A stretch of 64,000 nt of DNA from Nocardioides sp. PD653-B2 (GTDB taxonomy: Bacteria; Actinomycetota; Actinomycetes; Propionibacteriales; Nocardioidaceae). The stretch covers positions 1 through 64,000 of the forward strand of contig NZ_BDJE01000005.1 in the NCBI RefSeq assembly GCF_002117935.1. Direction: 5' to 3'. The position numbers and the translations under genes are program-made. The notes below the pieces were generated by a model. The model saw only the letters and a list, made by a program, of their open reading frames with translations, had not been told where the DNA came from and ran no database searches. This document shows, one piece after another, positions 25,461 to 34,374 of the stretch; within the stretch, counting starts at the first letter, position 1; each line of letters opens with the position of its first letter.

Positions 25461-27764
25461 TCAGCTCAACGTGAGCGCCGTGTCGTCGATCACGAAGCTC
25501 GTCTGGAGCGAGCTGTCCTCGGTGCCGGCGAAGCTGATCGAGACCGTCTGGCCCGCCAGCGACGACACGTTGAACGACTTCAGGACGTAGCCGGAAGCCT
25601 TGTTGAGGTTGGAGTACGTCGCCAGCGTGGTCGACCCGGCCTTGACGGTGAGCTTGTCGTAGGCCGAGCTGGTGGTCGTCTCCGCGCTGTCGATGTGGAG
25701 GTAGAACGTCAGCGTCGCGGTGCAGCCCGCCGGGATGGCGACGGACTGGCTGAGCGAGTCGGAGTGCGTGGTGCCGTACCCGTTGAGCCAGGCCTTGTAG
25801 CTGCCGGCGTGCGCGGGCTGGGCCGAGTCGGTGGTGATGACGCCGCTCGACGCCGTCCAGGAGGCCGCGCCGGACTCGAAGCCCGGGTTGAGGATCTTCT
25901 GGCCGGAGCACGATCCCCCGCCGCCGGTGCCGGAGATCGTCCACGTGAAGGTGGCCGACCCGGTGGCGTTGGTGGTGTCCTTGGCGGTGACCGTGGAGCT
26001 GTAGGTGCCCGCCGTGGTCGGCGTGCCCGAGATCAGGCCGGACGACGCGTTGATCGACAGGCCGGCCGGGAGGCCGGTCGCCGAGTAGGTCAGGGTCTGG
26101 CCCGAGGCCGAGTCACTGGCCGAGATCTGCAGGCTCTTGGCCGTGCCGACGGTGCCGGTCTGGCTGCCGGGGTTGGTGACCGTGACGGTGTTGGTGCCGC
26201 CCGTGGTGCAGGTCGGGTCGGCGGTCTGCGCCGGGACGCTGACGGCGTTCCAGGCGGCCTTGACGGCGTTGAACTCCGTGCACGAGCCGGGGTAGAGGTT
26301 CTTGGCCGCGGTGAGCGTCCAGGTGCGGTACTTCAGGTACGACGACGTCGACGTCTTCATCAGCATCGCGTTGTACATGATCTTGATGGCCTTCTGGATG
26401 CCCACGCCCGACAGCGTGGTGCTGTTGCAGGTCGGGCTGGTCGGCTGGCCGTCGGTCGGGCTGGTGCCCTCGGCGAGCAGGTAGAACCAGTGGTTGCCCG
26501 GGCCGGCGGCCGCGTGCACCTCGTCGGTCGGCGTCGAGGACGAGTAGCAGTTGTCGTCACCGGCCAGCGAGGGGTTGTACATGTAGCGGATCGGACCGCT
26601 GCCGACCAGGTTGACCTGCTCGCCGACGGTGTAGTCCGGGGTGTCGACCGAGTTGTTCGCGTACCACTCGGTCGCGGCGCCGAACGTGTCGGCGACGAAC
26701 TCCTGGGTGCCGTTGCCGGAGATGCCGCCCGGCGTGTGGTCGTCGACGCCGTGGCCGAACTCGTGGGCGACCACGTCGATCGAGCCGATCCACTTGCTGC
26801 CGGTCTGCGTGTGGCCGATCTGGACCTGGGTGCCGTCGTAGTAGGCGTTGACGTCCGCGAGGCCGACCCGGATCGGGACCCAGCCGCCGGAGCCGTCCAT
26901 GCCGCTGCGGCCGAGCCAGCTCGACAGCATCTGGCGCTCCTGCTCGGCGGCGTAGAACGCGTCCACGCAGCCGGTCTCACGGTTGGTCGCGTTGCCGTCG
27001 CCCCACGTGTCGTCGGTGCCCGTGTAGGTCGCGTTGCCCGAGGCGTTCTGGCACACGAGGGTGGTGGCGTTCGAGTTCTTCATCGAGTACGTCGAGCCCG
27101 AGAGCGTGGTCGGGATGGAGACCGTCCCGGCCCAGGCGGAGTTGCCGGTGCCCTCCACGACGTGCTCCTGGGTGGAGATGACGCCGCCCTTGACGGCGTC
27201 GACCAGGACGGTCAGCCGGGAGGCCTCGCCGGCCCGCGTGCCGACCACGGTGGTCTGCCACGCGAGGCGCGAGCCCTGCTCCTGGAGGACGACGAGGCGG
27301 GTGGCGCCGTCGTACCGGCCGGCTCGAACCTGGCGCAGTGCGGTCGTGCGCGCCGCCTGCTCGGCGACGGCGGGCTTGACGGAGGTCAGGCTCACCGGGC
27401 TGCTCTGGGCGACCGTCGTGGTCAGCAACGCACCCCGGGAGTCGGTGACGACGACGAAGTCGCCGCCGACGACCGGCAGGCCGCGGTAGGTGCGCTCGTA
27501 GGGCACGTACTGCAGACCGCCCGACGAGACCACCCGCTGGGCCTGGAAGGAGTCGTGGCTGCTGGCCTGGAGCGAGCGAGGTGGGGTCGCGACGAGCTTG
27601 CTCGCCGTGTCCCGCGCCTGCGCCTTGGCCCCGTGGCCGTGGGTGTTGACGGACTTCACTGCCGGTGCATTGTGCGTGGCTGCGTCGGCGCCGTTCGGCA
27701 CCGACACGACCGCCAACGCCGAGACGAGGGCTGCTGTGAAGCCCCCCGCGACGAGTCGTTTCAC
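25461..27764 (-). CDS. Secreted M4-family (thermolysin-like) metalloprotease with Ig-like and C-terminal accessory domains
   Basis: 767 residues. The N-terminus from GTG 27764 (KRLVAGGFTAALVSALAVVS, then PNGADAA) is a Sec signal peptide. A propeptide of about 200 residues (FTP/PepSY-like) precedes the M4 domain. Zinc and catalytic residues are visible: VVAHEFGHGVDDH (His334, Glu335, His338), Glu355 in TQEFVADTFG, and the transition-state His417 in DEVHAAAGPGNHWFYLL. After the protease come a putative Ig domain (GTAKSLQISASDS) and a C-terminal beta-sandwich starting LNPGFESG. AAGGAG 5 bases before GTG 27764 fixes the start. It is secreted and autoprocessed; unrelated to steroid breakdown and inserted between KstR2-regulated units. 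Confidence 0.88.
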   Translation of the reverse strand: MKRLVAGGFTAALVSALAVVSVPNGADAATHNAPAVKSVNTHGHGAKAQARDTASKLVATPPRSLQASSHDSFQAQRVVSSGGLQYVPYERTYRGLPVVGGDFVVVTDSRGALLTTTVAQSSPVSLTSVKPAVAEQAARTTALRQVRAGRYDGATRLVVLQEQGSRLAWQTTVVGTRAGEASRLTVLVDAVKGGVISTQEHVVEGTGNSAWAGTVSIPTTLSGSTYSMKNSNATTLVCQNASGNATYTGTDDTWGDGNATNRETGCVDAFYAAEQERQMLSSWLGRSGMDGSGGWVPIRVGLADVNAYYDGTQVQIGHTQTGSKWIGSIDVVAHEFGHGVDDHTPGGISGNGTQEFVADTFGAATEWYANNSVDTPDYTVGEQVNLVGSGPIRYMYNPSLAGDDNCYSSSTPTDEVHAAAGPGNHWFYLLAEGTSPTDGQPTSPTCNSTTLSGVGIQKAIKIMYNAMLMKTSTSSYLKYRTWTLTAAKNLYPGSCTEFNAVKAAWNAVSVPAQTADPTCTTGGTNTVTVTNPGSQTGTVGTAKSLQISASDSASGQTLTYSATGLPAGLSINASSGLISGTPTTAGTYSSTVTAKDTTNATGSATFTWTISGTGGGGSCSGQKILNPGFESGAASWTASSGVITTDSAQPAHAGSYKAWLNGYGTTHSDSLSQSVAIPAGCTATLTFYLHIDSAETTTSSAYDKLTVKAGSTTLATYSNLNKASGYVLKSFNVSSLAGQTVSISFAGTEDSSLQTSFVIDDTALTLS

Positions 27765-27782
27765 TGACACTCCTTGAGTTGC

Positions 27783-27800
27783 GGGCTCGTGGTTGAGCCC
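27783..27800 (-). repeat. Stem-loop in the M4 protease leader
   Basis: GGGCTC-N6-GAGCCC lies just upstream of the ribosome site of the protease gene and could mask or stabilise the leader. No T-run follows, so a simple terminator of fadA6 is less likely. Confidence 0.35.
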
Positions 27801-27909
27801 CCCGATGAGGTGGCCCAGAGTCGCGTAACCGCAGTGGTGTGCCGCCCGAGACAAGAACCTCGCGAACTGTCGCCCGCGGGAGAAGGTCGCGTCAATGAGG
27901 CAGAGATGC

Positions 27910-27941
27910 GCAAATGTGCAGTGCGACAACCTGCAAATGTG
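27910..27941. promoter_or_regulatory. Pair of GCAAATGTG direct repeats upstream of M4 protease
   Basis: The nonamer occurs at 27910-27918 and 27933-27941, start-to-start 23 bases, in an AT-richer part of the 232-base gap between fadA6 and the protease. The spacing, about two helical turns, suggests tandem regulator sites. The protein that might bind is unknown. Confidence 0.35.
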
Positions 27942-27996
27942 AAGAGTTTCCGTCAGGTGTCGGCGGTAACCGCAGGTGTTGCGCTCGCGGGGACGC

Positions 27997-29160
27997 CTAC
28001 AGGCGCTCGATGATCGTGACGTTGGCCTGGCCGCCGCCCTCGCACATGGTCTGGAGGCCGTACCTGCCTCCGGTGCGCTCGAGCTCGTTGAGCAGCGTGG
28101 CCATCAGGCGGGTGCCGGTCGCGCCGATCGGGTGTCCGAGGGCGATGCCCCCGCCGTTGACGTTGACCTTGTCGTGCGGGGCGCCGGTCTCACTCATCCA
28201 GGCGAGCACGACGGACGCGAACGCCTCGTTGCACTCGAAGAGGTCGATGTCCTCGATCGCAAGGCCGGTCTTGTCGAGCGCGTGCTTCGTGGCCCGGATC
28301 GGGCCGGTCAGCATCCAGACCGGGTCGTCACCGCGGACCGACAGGTGGTGGATCCGCGCCCGCGGCGTGAGGCCGTGGTCCTGCACGGCCCGCTCGGAGG
28401 CGACCAGCACCGCCGACGACGCGTCACAGATCTGGGAGGCGACCGCTGCGGTGATCCGGCCACCGGGAGCGAGCGGCTCGAGGGCGGCCATTTTCTCCAG
28501 CGAGGTCTCGCGGGGGCACTGGTCGGTGTCGAAGCTCGATCCGTCGGCCAGGGTCAGCGGCTCGATCTCGCCCTTGAAGCGCCCCTCGGCGATCGCGGCC
28601 CGGGCCCGCTGGTGCGAGGCGAGCGCGAACGACTCCATCTCCTCGCGGCTGATGCCCCACTTCTCCGCGATCATCTCGGCCGAGCGGAACTGGCTGACCT
28701 CCTGGTCGCCGTACCGCGCGGCCCAGCCGGGCGACTCCGCGAACGGCGTGGTGAAGCCGTACTGCCGGCCGACCAGCATCGCCGCCGAGATCGGGATCGC
28801 GCTCATGTTCTGCACGCCGCCGGCGACCACGAGGTCCTGGGTGCCGGAGAGCACGCCCTGGGCGGCGAAGTGCACCGCCTGCTGGGACGACCCGCACTGA
28901 CGGTCGATCGTCACCCCCGGCACGTGGTCGGGCAGCCCGGCCACCAGCCAGGCCGTGCGGGCGACGTCGCCCGCCTGCGAGCCGATCGTGTCGCAGCAGC
29001 CGAGGATCACGTCGTCGACCGCTCCCGGGTCGACCCCGGTACGCCGCATCAGCGCCGAGATGCTGTGCGCGGCCAGGTCGGCCGAGTGCACCCCCGCGAG
29101 CGCTCCCCCGCGCTTGCCGACCGGCGTGCGGACGGCATCGACGATGAAGGCCTCACTCAT
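27997..29160 (-). CDS. fadA6: 3-oxoacyl-CoA thiolase FadA6 (HIP catabolism)
   Basis: 387-residue thiolase: Cys nucleophile in [46 protein letters not shown] and MCEGGGQANVTIIERL. GGVQNMSAIPIS and YGDQEVSQFRSAEMIAEKW resemble FadA6, which thiolyses the ring-opened C-ring product (a methyl-dioxodecanedioyl-CoA) to MOODA-CoA and acetyl-CoA. It overlaps kstR2 by 8 bases and is the promoter-distal gene of the fadE30-ipdF-kstR2-fadA6 operon. The assignment is firm given gene order. Confidence 0.91.
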   Translation of the reverse strand: MSEAFIVDAVRTPVGKRGGALAGVHSADLAAHSISALMRRTGVDPGAVDDVILGCCDTIGSQAGDVARTAWLVAGLPDHVPGVTIDRQCGSSQQAVHFAAQGVLSGTQDLVVAGGVQNMSAIPISAAMLVGRQYGFTTPFAESPGWAARYGDQEVSQFRSAEMIAEKWGISREEMESFALASHQRARAAIAEGRFKGEIEPLTLADGSSFDTDQCPRETSLEKMAALEPLAPGGRITAAVASQICDASSAVLVASERAVQDHGLTPRARIHHLSVRGDDPVWMLTGPIRATKHALDKTGLAIEDIDLFECNEAFASVVLAWMSETGAPHDKVNVNGGGIALGHPIGATGTRLMATLLNELERTGGRYGLQTMCEGGGQANVTIIERL

Positions 29161-29755
29161 GATGATGAATCCCTTCCAGCAGGATGGAGAGGTACTGCTT
29201 CGCGATCTCGGTGTGGGAGCGCCGGCCGCCCGGGCGGTACCACGACACGGCCACCCAGACGGTGTCGCGGATGAAGCGGTAGGTGAGCTCGAGGTCGAGG
29301 TCGTCGCGCAGGACGCCGGCGTCGATGCCGTTCTGGAGCAGGGTCAGCCAGACCTGGCGGGACTGCCGGTTGCGCTCGCCGAGGTAGGCGAACCGGTCGA
29401 ACGTCAGCAGGTACGCCGCCTCGTTCTGGAAGATCGCGACCTCGTCGCGGTGCTTGTCGATCGCCTCGAACGACACCACCACGGCCCGCTCGAGCTTGGC
29501 CAGCGGGTCGAGGTCGGCGGCCGCCAGGATCTCGTCGTACTGCCCGAAGAGCTCCTCCTGGAAGGTCTTCAGGATCTCGTCGACCATCGACTCCTTGGAG
29601 TCGAAGTGGTGGTAGAGGCTGCCCGACAAGATCCCCGAGGCGTCCGCGATGTCGCGGACGGTGGTGTTCTTGAAGCCCTTCTCGGCGAACAGCCCGGCCG
29701 CGATCCCGAGCAGCTCCTCCCGGCGCGTCGCGGAGGCTTGCGTCCCCTCAGGCAT
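29153..29755 (-). CDS. kstR2: TetR-family repressor KstR2
   Basis: 200 residues. The HTH reads NTTVRDIADASGILSGSLYHHFDSK (about residues 30-54, split here), followed by an all-helical ligand-binding domain with LTYRFIRDTVWVAVSWYRPGG near residue 160. This resembles KstR2, which represses the HIP genes and is released by HIP-CoA. It overlaps ipdF and fadA6 by 8 bases each, so repressor and enzymes share a transcript. Two KstR2 palindromes lie in the window (20304-20323 and 31744-31763), the second being the promoter of this operon, which implies autoregulation. Confidence 0.92.
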   Translation of the reverse strand: MPEGTQASATRREELLGIAAGLFAEKGFKNTTVRDIADASGILSGSLYHHFDSKESMVDEILKTFQEELFGQYDEILAAADLDPLAKLERAVVVSFEAIDKHRDEVAIFQNEAAYLLTFDRFAYLGERNRQSRQVWLTLLQNGIDAGVLRDDLDLELTYRFIRDTVWVAVSWYRPGGRRSHTEIAKQYLSILLEGIHHHE

Positions 29756-30551
29756 GCTGACTGCTCACCGACACGACCTCGCCGGTCAGGTAGGACGCGT
29801 AGTCGCTCGCCAGGAAGACCATCACGTTGGCGACCTCCCACGGCTCGGCCGCGCGGCCGAAGGCCTCGCGCTGCTTGAGCTCGTGGAGCAGCTCGTCGGA
29901 GGTGACCTTCGCGAGGAAGGGGTGCATCGCCAGGCTCGGCGAGACCGCGTTGACCCGGATGCCGTGCGGCGCCAGGTCGAGGGCGGAGCAGCGGGTCAGC
30001 GCCATCACGCCGGCCTTGGCCGCGGCGTAGTGGGCCTGGCCCTCCTGCGCGCGCCAGCCGATGACCGAGGCGTTGTTGACGATGACGCCCTTCTTGCCGG
30101 CCGCGACCATGCGCCGGCCGGCGGCGCGGACACAGCGGAAGGTGCCGGTCAGGGTGATGTCGAGGACCGTGAGCCACTGCTCGTCGGTCATCTCCAGGAT
30201 GCTCGCCGTGCCACCCAGGCCGGCGTTGTTGATCATGATGTCGACACCGCCGAGCTCCTCCGCTGCGTCGAGCAGCGCGGCCACCTGCGACTCGTCGGTG
30301 ACGTCACAGACGAGCTGGCGCACGCGTTCGGCGCCGTGCTCGGCGGCCAGCGCCTCCTCGGCCTCGGCCAGCCGGCGGGCGTGGGTGTCACTGAAGACGA
30401 CCGCCTTCGCGCCCTCCTCGAGCGCCCGGCGCACGACGGCCGCACCGATGCCCGCACCGGCCGCGGCCGTCACGACGACGACCTTGCCGGCGAGCAGGTC
30501 GTGGCCCGCGACGTAGTCGGGGACCGGTTGCTCGGGTCTCGTGGCGGTCAT
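29748..30551 (-). CDS. ipdF: SDR 5-hydroxy-HIC-CoA dehydrogenase IpdF
   Basis: 267 residues, SDR with the glycine-rich VTAAAGAGIGAAVVRRA loop and catalytic VNNASVIGWRAQEGQAHYAAAKAG. The N-terminal extension ending PDYVAGHDLL is typical of IpdF, which oxidises the hydroxyl on the shortened HIP-CoA product in ring C/D catabolism. ATG 30551 overlaps the stop of fadE30 (ATGA) and its stop overlaps kstR2. Order fadE30-ipdF-kstR2-fadA6 matches the characterised KstR2 regulon apart from small insertions. Confidence 0.88.
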   Translation of the reverse strand: MTATRPEQPVPDYVAGHDLLAGKVVVVTAAAGAGIGAAVVRRALEEGAKAVVFSDTHARRLAEAEEALAAEHGAERVRQLVCDVTDESQVAALLDAAEELGGVDIMINNAGLGGTASILEMTDEQWLTVLDITLTGTFRCVRAAGRRMVAAGKKGVIVNNASVIGWRAQEGQAHYAAAKAGVMALTRCSALDLAPHGIRVNAVSPSLAMHPFLAKVTSDELLHELKQREAFGRAAEPWEVANVMVFLASDYASYLTGEVVSVSSQHA

Positions 30552-31732
30552 CCGCGTGCCTCTCGGGGTAGGCCGAGCACCCGCTCGGCGAGGATGGTGC
30601 GCTGCACCTCGTCGCTGCCGCCGTAGATCGTGTCGGCGCGCGAGAAGAGGAAGAGCCGTTGCCACGGGTCGAGGTCGTACGCCGAGCCGGGGCGGGCGGT
30701 CAGCCCGGCGGGCCCGGCGACGTCCATGGCGACCTCGCCGAGGCGGCGGTGCCAGTTCGCCCAGACCAGCTTGAAGATCGAGGCCGCTCCCGCCTCGTCG
30801 GTCGAGAGGCCGCGCAGCGCCTGGAAGCGCATCACCTCGAGCTCGACCTTGAGACCGGCCAGCCGGTCGCGGAGCACGGCGTCGTCGATCGCGCCGTTCT
30901 CCGTGGCCAGTGCGACGACCCCGTCGAGCTCACGGGCGAAGCCGACGACCTGGCCGAGCACGGAGACGCCGCGCTCGAAGCCGAGCAGCGCCATCGCCAC
31001 CGCCCAGCCCTGGCCGGGCTCGCCGACCACCAGGTCGGCGTCGGTGCGCGCGCCGGCGAAGAAGACCTCGTTGAACTCCGACCCGCCGGTCAGCTGCTCG
31101 ATCGGCCGGACCTCGACGCCGTCCTGGTCGAGCGGCACCAGCAGGAAGGACAGACCGCGGTGGCGCTCCGAGCCGGGCTCGGAGCGGCAGAGGACGAAGG
31201 CCCACTGGCTGAAGTGCGCGTTGGACGTCCACACCTTCTGGCCGTCGATCACCCAGGACCGGTCGTCGGGCGGGCCGTCGAGGCGGGCCTTGGTCTGCAC
31301 GTTGGCGAGGTCGGAGCCGGCACCGGGCTCGGAGTAGCCCTGCGCCCACAGCTCCTCGACCGCCACGATCCTGGGCAGGAAGCGCTGCTTCTGCTCATCG
31401 GTGCCGAAGGCCATCAGGGTCGGGCCGAGCAGCTCCTCACCGAGGTGGTTGACCCGCACCGGCGCGTTCGCCCGGGCGTACTCCTCGTGGAAGATCACCT
31501 GCTGGAAGAGGCTCAGCCCGCGGCCGCCGTACTCCTTCGGCCAGCCGACGCAGGTCCACCCGTGCTCGGCCATCAGCCTGTTCCAGGCCACCCGCTCGTC
31601 GTGGGCCTCGTGGTCGCGCCCGGCGCCGCCGAGACCGCGCAGCTCGGCCCACTCGCCGCTCAGGTGCTCCTCGAGCCAGCCCCGCACCTCGGCACGGAAG
31701 GCCTGGTCCTCGTCGGAGTAGGTCAGGTCCAC
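30548..31732 (-). CDS. fadE30: Acyl-CoA dehydrogenase FadE30 (HIP-CoA)
   Basis: 394 residues, acyl-CoA dehydrogenase fold: GWPKEYGGRGLS, QGYSEPGAGSDLANVQTKA (flavin region near residue 130), WVIDGQKVWTSNAH, and the C-terminal FSRADTIYGGSDEVQRTILAERVLGLP. FadE30 dehydrogenates the propionyl side chain of HIP-CoA. GTG 31732 is preceded by TAGGCT and 7 bases, so it is probably leaderless and its -10 region lies inside or next to the KstR2 palindrome 31744-31763. A much longer upstream in-frame extension is an antisense shadow of fadD3/fadE31 and was rejected. Confidence 0.9.
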   Translation of the reverse strand: MDLTYSDEDQAFRAEVRGWLEEHLSGEWAELRGLGGAGRDHEAHDERVAWNRLMAEHGWTCVGWPKEYGGRGLSLFQQVIFHEEYARANAPVRVNHLGEELLGPTLMAFGTDEQKQRFLPRIVAVEELWAQGYSEPGAGSDLANVQTKARLDGPPDDRSWVIDGQKVWTSNAHFSQWAFVLCRSEPGSERHRGLSFLLVPLDQDGVEVRPIEQLTGGSEFNEVFFAGARTDADLVVGEPGQGWAVAMALLGFERGVSVLGQVVGFARELDGVVALATENGAIDDAVLRDRLAGLKVELEVMRFQALRGLSTDEAGAASIFKLVWANWHRRLGEVAMDVAGPAGLTARPGSAYDLDPWQRLFLFSRADTIYGGSDEVQRTILAERVLGLPREARG

Positions 31733-31743
31733 AGGTGGTAGCC

Positions 31744-31763
31744 TACCAAGCAAATGCTTGGTA
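31744..31763. promoter_or_regulatory. KstR2 operator (fadE30 operon / fadD3 operon)
   Basis: TACCAAGCAAATGCTTGGTA has the same perfect 9-base arms as the site at 20304-20323 but an AA centre, so it departs from the inner CTTG of the published 14-mer. It overlaps the fadD3 ATG (31754-31756), so the repressor would cover the start codon and both -10 regions. Confidence 0.83.
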
Positions 31764-33223
31764 CGGACACGCTGCCCGGTCTCCTCCGCGACGCCGCGGA
31801 GCGTTTCGGCGACCACCCGGCCTACGTCGAGGGTGGTCGCACCGTGTCGTACGCCGAGTTGCTGGAGCTCGTCGAGAAGACCAGCGAGCGCTACGTCGTC
31901 AACGGCGCCTGCTGCGGCGACCGCGTCGTCATCTGGGGCCCGAACAGCATCGACTGGGCCGTCGCCGCGCTGGCCGTCTCCTACGCGGGAGCGGTGCTGG
32001 TGCCGGTCAACTCGCGCTACGTCGGGGCCGAGGTCGCCGATGTCGTCGAGCGCACCGACGCGAAGATGGTCGTGGTGCACGACGGCTTCCTCGGCCGGGA
32101 CCAGGTGCAGGAGTTGAGCAACGCCGGCGTTGATCCGACGCTCATCGTGACGATGGCCGACCTCATGGCGAGGGCGACGACGCCCATGCGGCACGGGAAC
32201 CCCGGCCCCGACGACGTCGCCGACATCCTGTTCACGTCCGGCACGACCGGGCGCTCGAAGGGTGCGATGAGCGCGCACCGGCAGACGATCGGCGTGGCGC
32301 GGGCCTGGGCCGAGCTGGGCGGCGTCCGGGAGGACGACCGCTACCTGGTGGTCAACCCGTTCTTCCACTCCTTCGGCTACAAGGTCGGCATCGTCGTCGG
32401 CCTGCTGACCGGGGCCACGCTCTACCCGGTCGCGACCTTCGACCTCGACGAGACCATGCGGCTGATCGAGGCCGAGCAGATCACCGTGCTGCCCGGGGCT
32501 CCCACGATCTTCACCTCCCTGCTCAACGCGCCCGGCCGCGCCGACCGAGACCTCTCGTCGCTGCGCCTCGCGGTGACCGGCGCCGCCGTGGTGCCCGTCG
32601 TGCTGATCGAGCGGATGCGAGATGAGCTGGGCATCGACCAGGTCGTGACCGCCTTCGGGATGACGGAGGCGGTGGTGGTCACGATGTGCCGCGACGGGGA
32701 CTCCGCCGAGACCGTCGCGACCACCTGTGGTCGGGCGATCCCGGGGATGGAGACCCGGATCGGCGAGAGCGGTGAGCTGCTCGTGCGCGGCGAGTACGTC
32801 ATGCTCGGCTACCTCGACGACGCCGCGGCCACCGCCGAGGCGATCGACGCCGACGGCTGGCTGCACACCGGCGACGTCGGCACGCTCGACGCCGACGGCA
32901 ACCTCGCGATCACCGACCGGCTCAAGGACATGTACATCTCGGGCGGGTTCAACGTGTATCCCGCCGAGGTCGAGCAGACCCTGGCCCGGATGGACGGCGT
33001 CGCCGACGTCGCGGTCGTCGGCGTCCCGGACGAGCGGATGGGCGAGGTCGGCAAGGCGTACGTCGTCGCCAGTAGTCGGCAAAGTGTCGCCCCCGACGAC
33101 GTGATCGCCTTCGCCAAGGAGCGGCTCGCGAACTTCAAGGTGCCGCGGTACGTCGAGGTCGTCGACGGCCTCCCGCGCAACCTGTCCGGCAAGGTGCTGA
33201 AGAACCGGTTGAGGGACTCCTGA
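31754..33223 (+). CDS. fadD3: HIP-CoA synthetase FadD3
   Basis: 489-residue ANL ligase: P-loop ILFTSGTTGRSKGAMSAHRQ near residue 160, AFGMTEAVVV adenylate motif, DRLKDMYISGGFNVYPAEVEQ hinge and PRNLSGKVLKNRLR with the catalytic Lys. It resembles FadD3, which commits HIP to ring C/D degradation. The only plausible start, ATG 31754, lies inside the KstR2 palindrome; TAGCCT (31739-31744) lies 9 bases upstream, giving a leaderless or nearly leaderless mRNA. It overlaps fadE31 by one base. The residues just after ATG (LGTDTLPG) show no alternative start. Confidence 0.9.
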   Translation: MLGTDTLPGLLRDAAERFGDHPAYVEGGRTVSYAELLELVEKTSERYVVNGACCGDRVVIWGPNSIDWAVAALAVSYAGAVLVPVNSRYVGAEVADVVERTDAKMVVVHDGFLGRDQVQELSNAGVDPTLIVTMADLMARATTPMRHGNPGPDDVADILFTSGTTGRSKGAMSAHRQTIGVARAWAELGGVREDDRYLVVNPFFHSFGYKVGIVVGLLTGATLYPVATFDLDETMRLIEAEQITVLPGAPTIFTSLLNAPGRADRDLSSLRLAVTGAAVVPVVLIERMRDELGIDQVVTAFGMTEAVVVTMCRDGDSAETVATTCGRAIPGMETRIGESGELLVRGEYVMLGYLDDAAATAEAIDADGWLHTGDVGTLDADGNLAITDRLKDMYISGGFNVYPAEVEQTLARMDGVADVAVVGVPDERMGEVGKAYVVASSRQSVAPDDVIAFAKERLANFKVPRYVEVVDGLPRNLSGKVLKNRLRDS

Positions 33224-34374
33224 TGGACCTGACCCTGAGCGAGTCCGAGCTCGCGTTCCGCGACGAGGTGCGCGCCTGGCTCGAGGCCAACGTGCCCTCC
33301 GCCCCGCTGCCCTCGATGGACACCGCAGACGGCTTCGCCGCCCACCAGGAGTGGGAGCGGCGGCTCTCCGACGCGCGCTGGTCGGTGGTGAGCTGGCCGC
33401 AGAGGTACCACGGCCGCGAGGCGTCGCTCGTCGAGTGGGTCGTCTTCGAGGAGGAGTACTACCGCGCCGGCGCACCGGGGCGGGTCTCCCAGAACGGCAT
33501 CTTCCTGCTCGCGCCGATCATCTTCGACCACGGGACCCAGGAGCAGCAGGACCGGTTCCTGCCGACGATGGCCACCGGCGAGCGGATCTGGGCGCAGTGC
33601 TGGTCCGAGCCCGAGGCGGGCTCCGACCTGGCGTCGCTGCGCTCCACCGCGCACCGCGACGAGGAGCGCGGCGGCTGGGTGCTCAACGGCCAGAAGACCT
33701 GGTCGTCGCGGGCGTCGTTCGCGCACTGGGGCTTCGGGCTCTTCCGCTCCGACCCCGACGCCCAGCGCCACCACGGCCTCACGTACTTCCTGTTCCCGCT
33801 CGACGCCGACGGCGTGACCGTGCGCCCGATCGCGCAGCTGGACGGCGAGGCGGGGTTCGCCGAGATCTTCTTCGAGGACGTGTTCGTGCCGGACGCCGAC
33901 GTCCTCGGCGCGCCGGGTGACGGCTGGCGGGTCGCGATGTCCACCGCCGGCAACGAGCGCGGCCTGTCGCTGCGCTCCCCCGGCCGCTTCTGCGCCGCCG
34001 CCGACCGGCTGGTCGACCTCTACCGCTCCGCCCCGGACGCGGCGTACGCCGACGGCGTGGTCGACGCGTGGATCAAGGCGCAGTCCTACCGCCTGTACAC
34101 GTGGGGCACCGTCACCCGGCTCCGCGACGGTGCGCCCACTGGTGACGGAGTGGGTGCTGCCGGCTCGGTCAACAAGGTCTTCTGGTCCGAGCTCGACGTC
34201 GCCCTGCACGAGACCGCGCTCGACCTGCTCGGCCCCGAGGCGGAGGTCGGGTCGCGCTGGCTCGACGGCTACACCTTCGCGCTCTCCGGCCCGATCTACG
34301 CAGGCACCAACGAGATCCAGCGCAACATCGTCGCCGAGCGGATCCTCGGGCTGCCGAAGGAGCCGCGCCGATGA
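33223..34374 (+). CDS. fadE31: Acyl-CoA dehydrogenase FadE31
   Basis: 383 residues, full-length acyl-CoA dehydrogenase: SWPQRYHGREAS, WSEPEAGSDLASLRSTA (flavin loop), WVLNGQKTWSSRASF, and GPIYAGTNEIQRNIVAERILGLP at the C-terminus. In the characterised regulon FadE31 forms heteromers with FadE32 or FadE33. Here those genes follow directly, overlapping by 4 bases (fadE31/32) and 1 base (fadE32/33). ATG 33223 shares one base with the fadD3 stop. The likely role is dehydrogenation of MOODA-CoA or a related late intermediate. Confidence 0.87.
   Translation: MDLTLSESELAFRDEVRAWLEANVPSAPLPSMDTADGFAAHQEWERRLSDARWSVVSWPQRYHGREASLVEWVVFEEEYYRAGAPGRVSQNGIFLLAPIIFDHGTQEQQDRFLPTMATGERIWAQCWSEPEAGSDLASLRSTAHRDEERGGWVLNGQKTWSSRASFAHWGFGLFRSDPDAQRHHGLTYFLFPLDADGVTVRPIAQLDGEAGFAEIFFEDVFVPDADVLGAPGDGWRVAMSTAGNERGLSLRSPGRFCAAADRLVDLYRSAPDAAYADGVVDAWIKAQSYRLYTWGTVTRLRDGAPTGDGVGAAGSVNKVFWSELDVALHETALDLLGPEAEVGSRWLDGYTFALSGPIYAGTNEIQRNIVAERILGLPKEPRR

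Noticed and set aside
30548..33475. A 975-residue form of FadE30 with a long N-terminal extension
   Set aside because: The extension is antisense to fadD3/fadE31. GTG 31732 has the leaderless promoter spacing and the KstR2 operator directly upstream.
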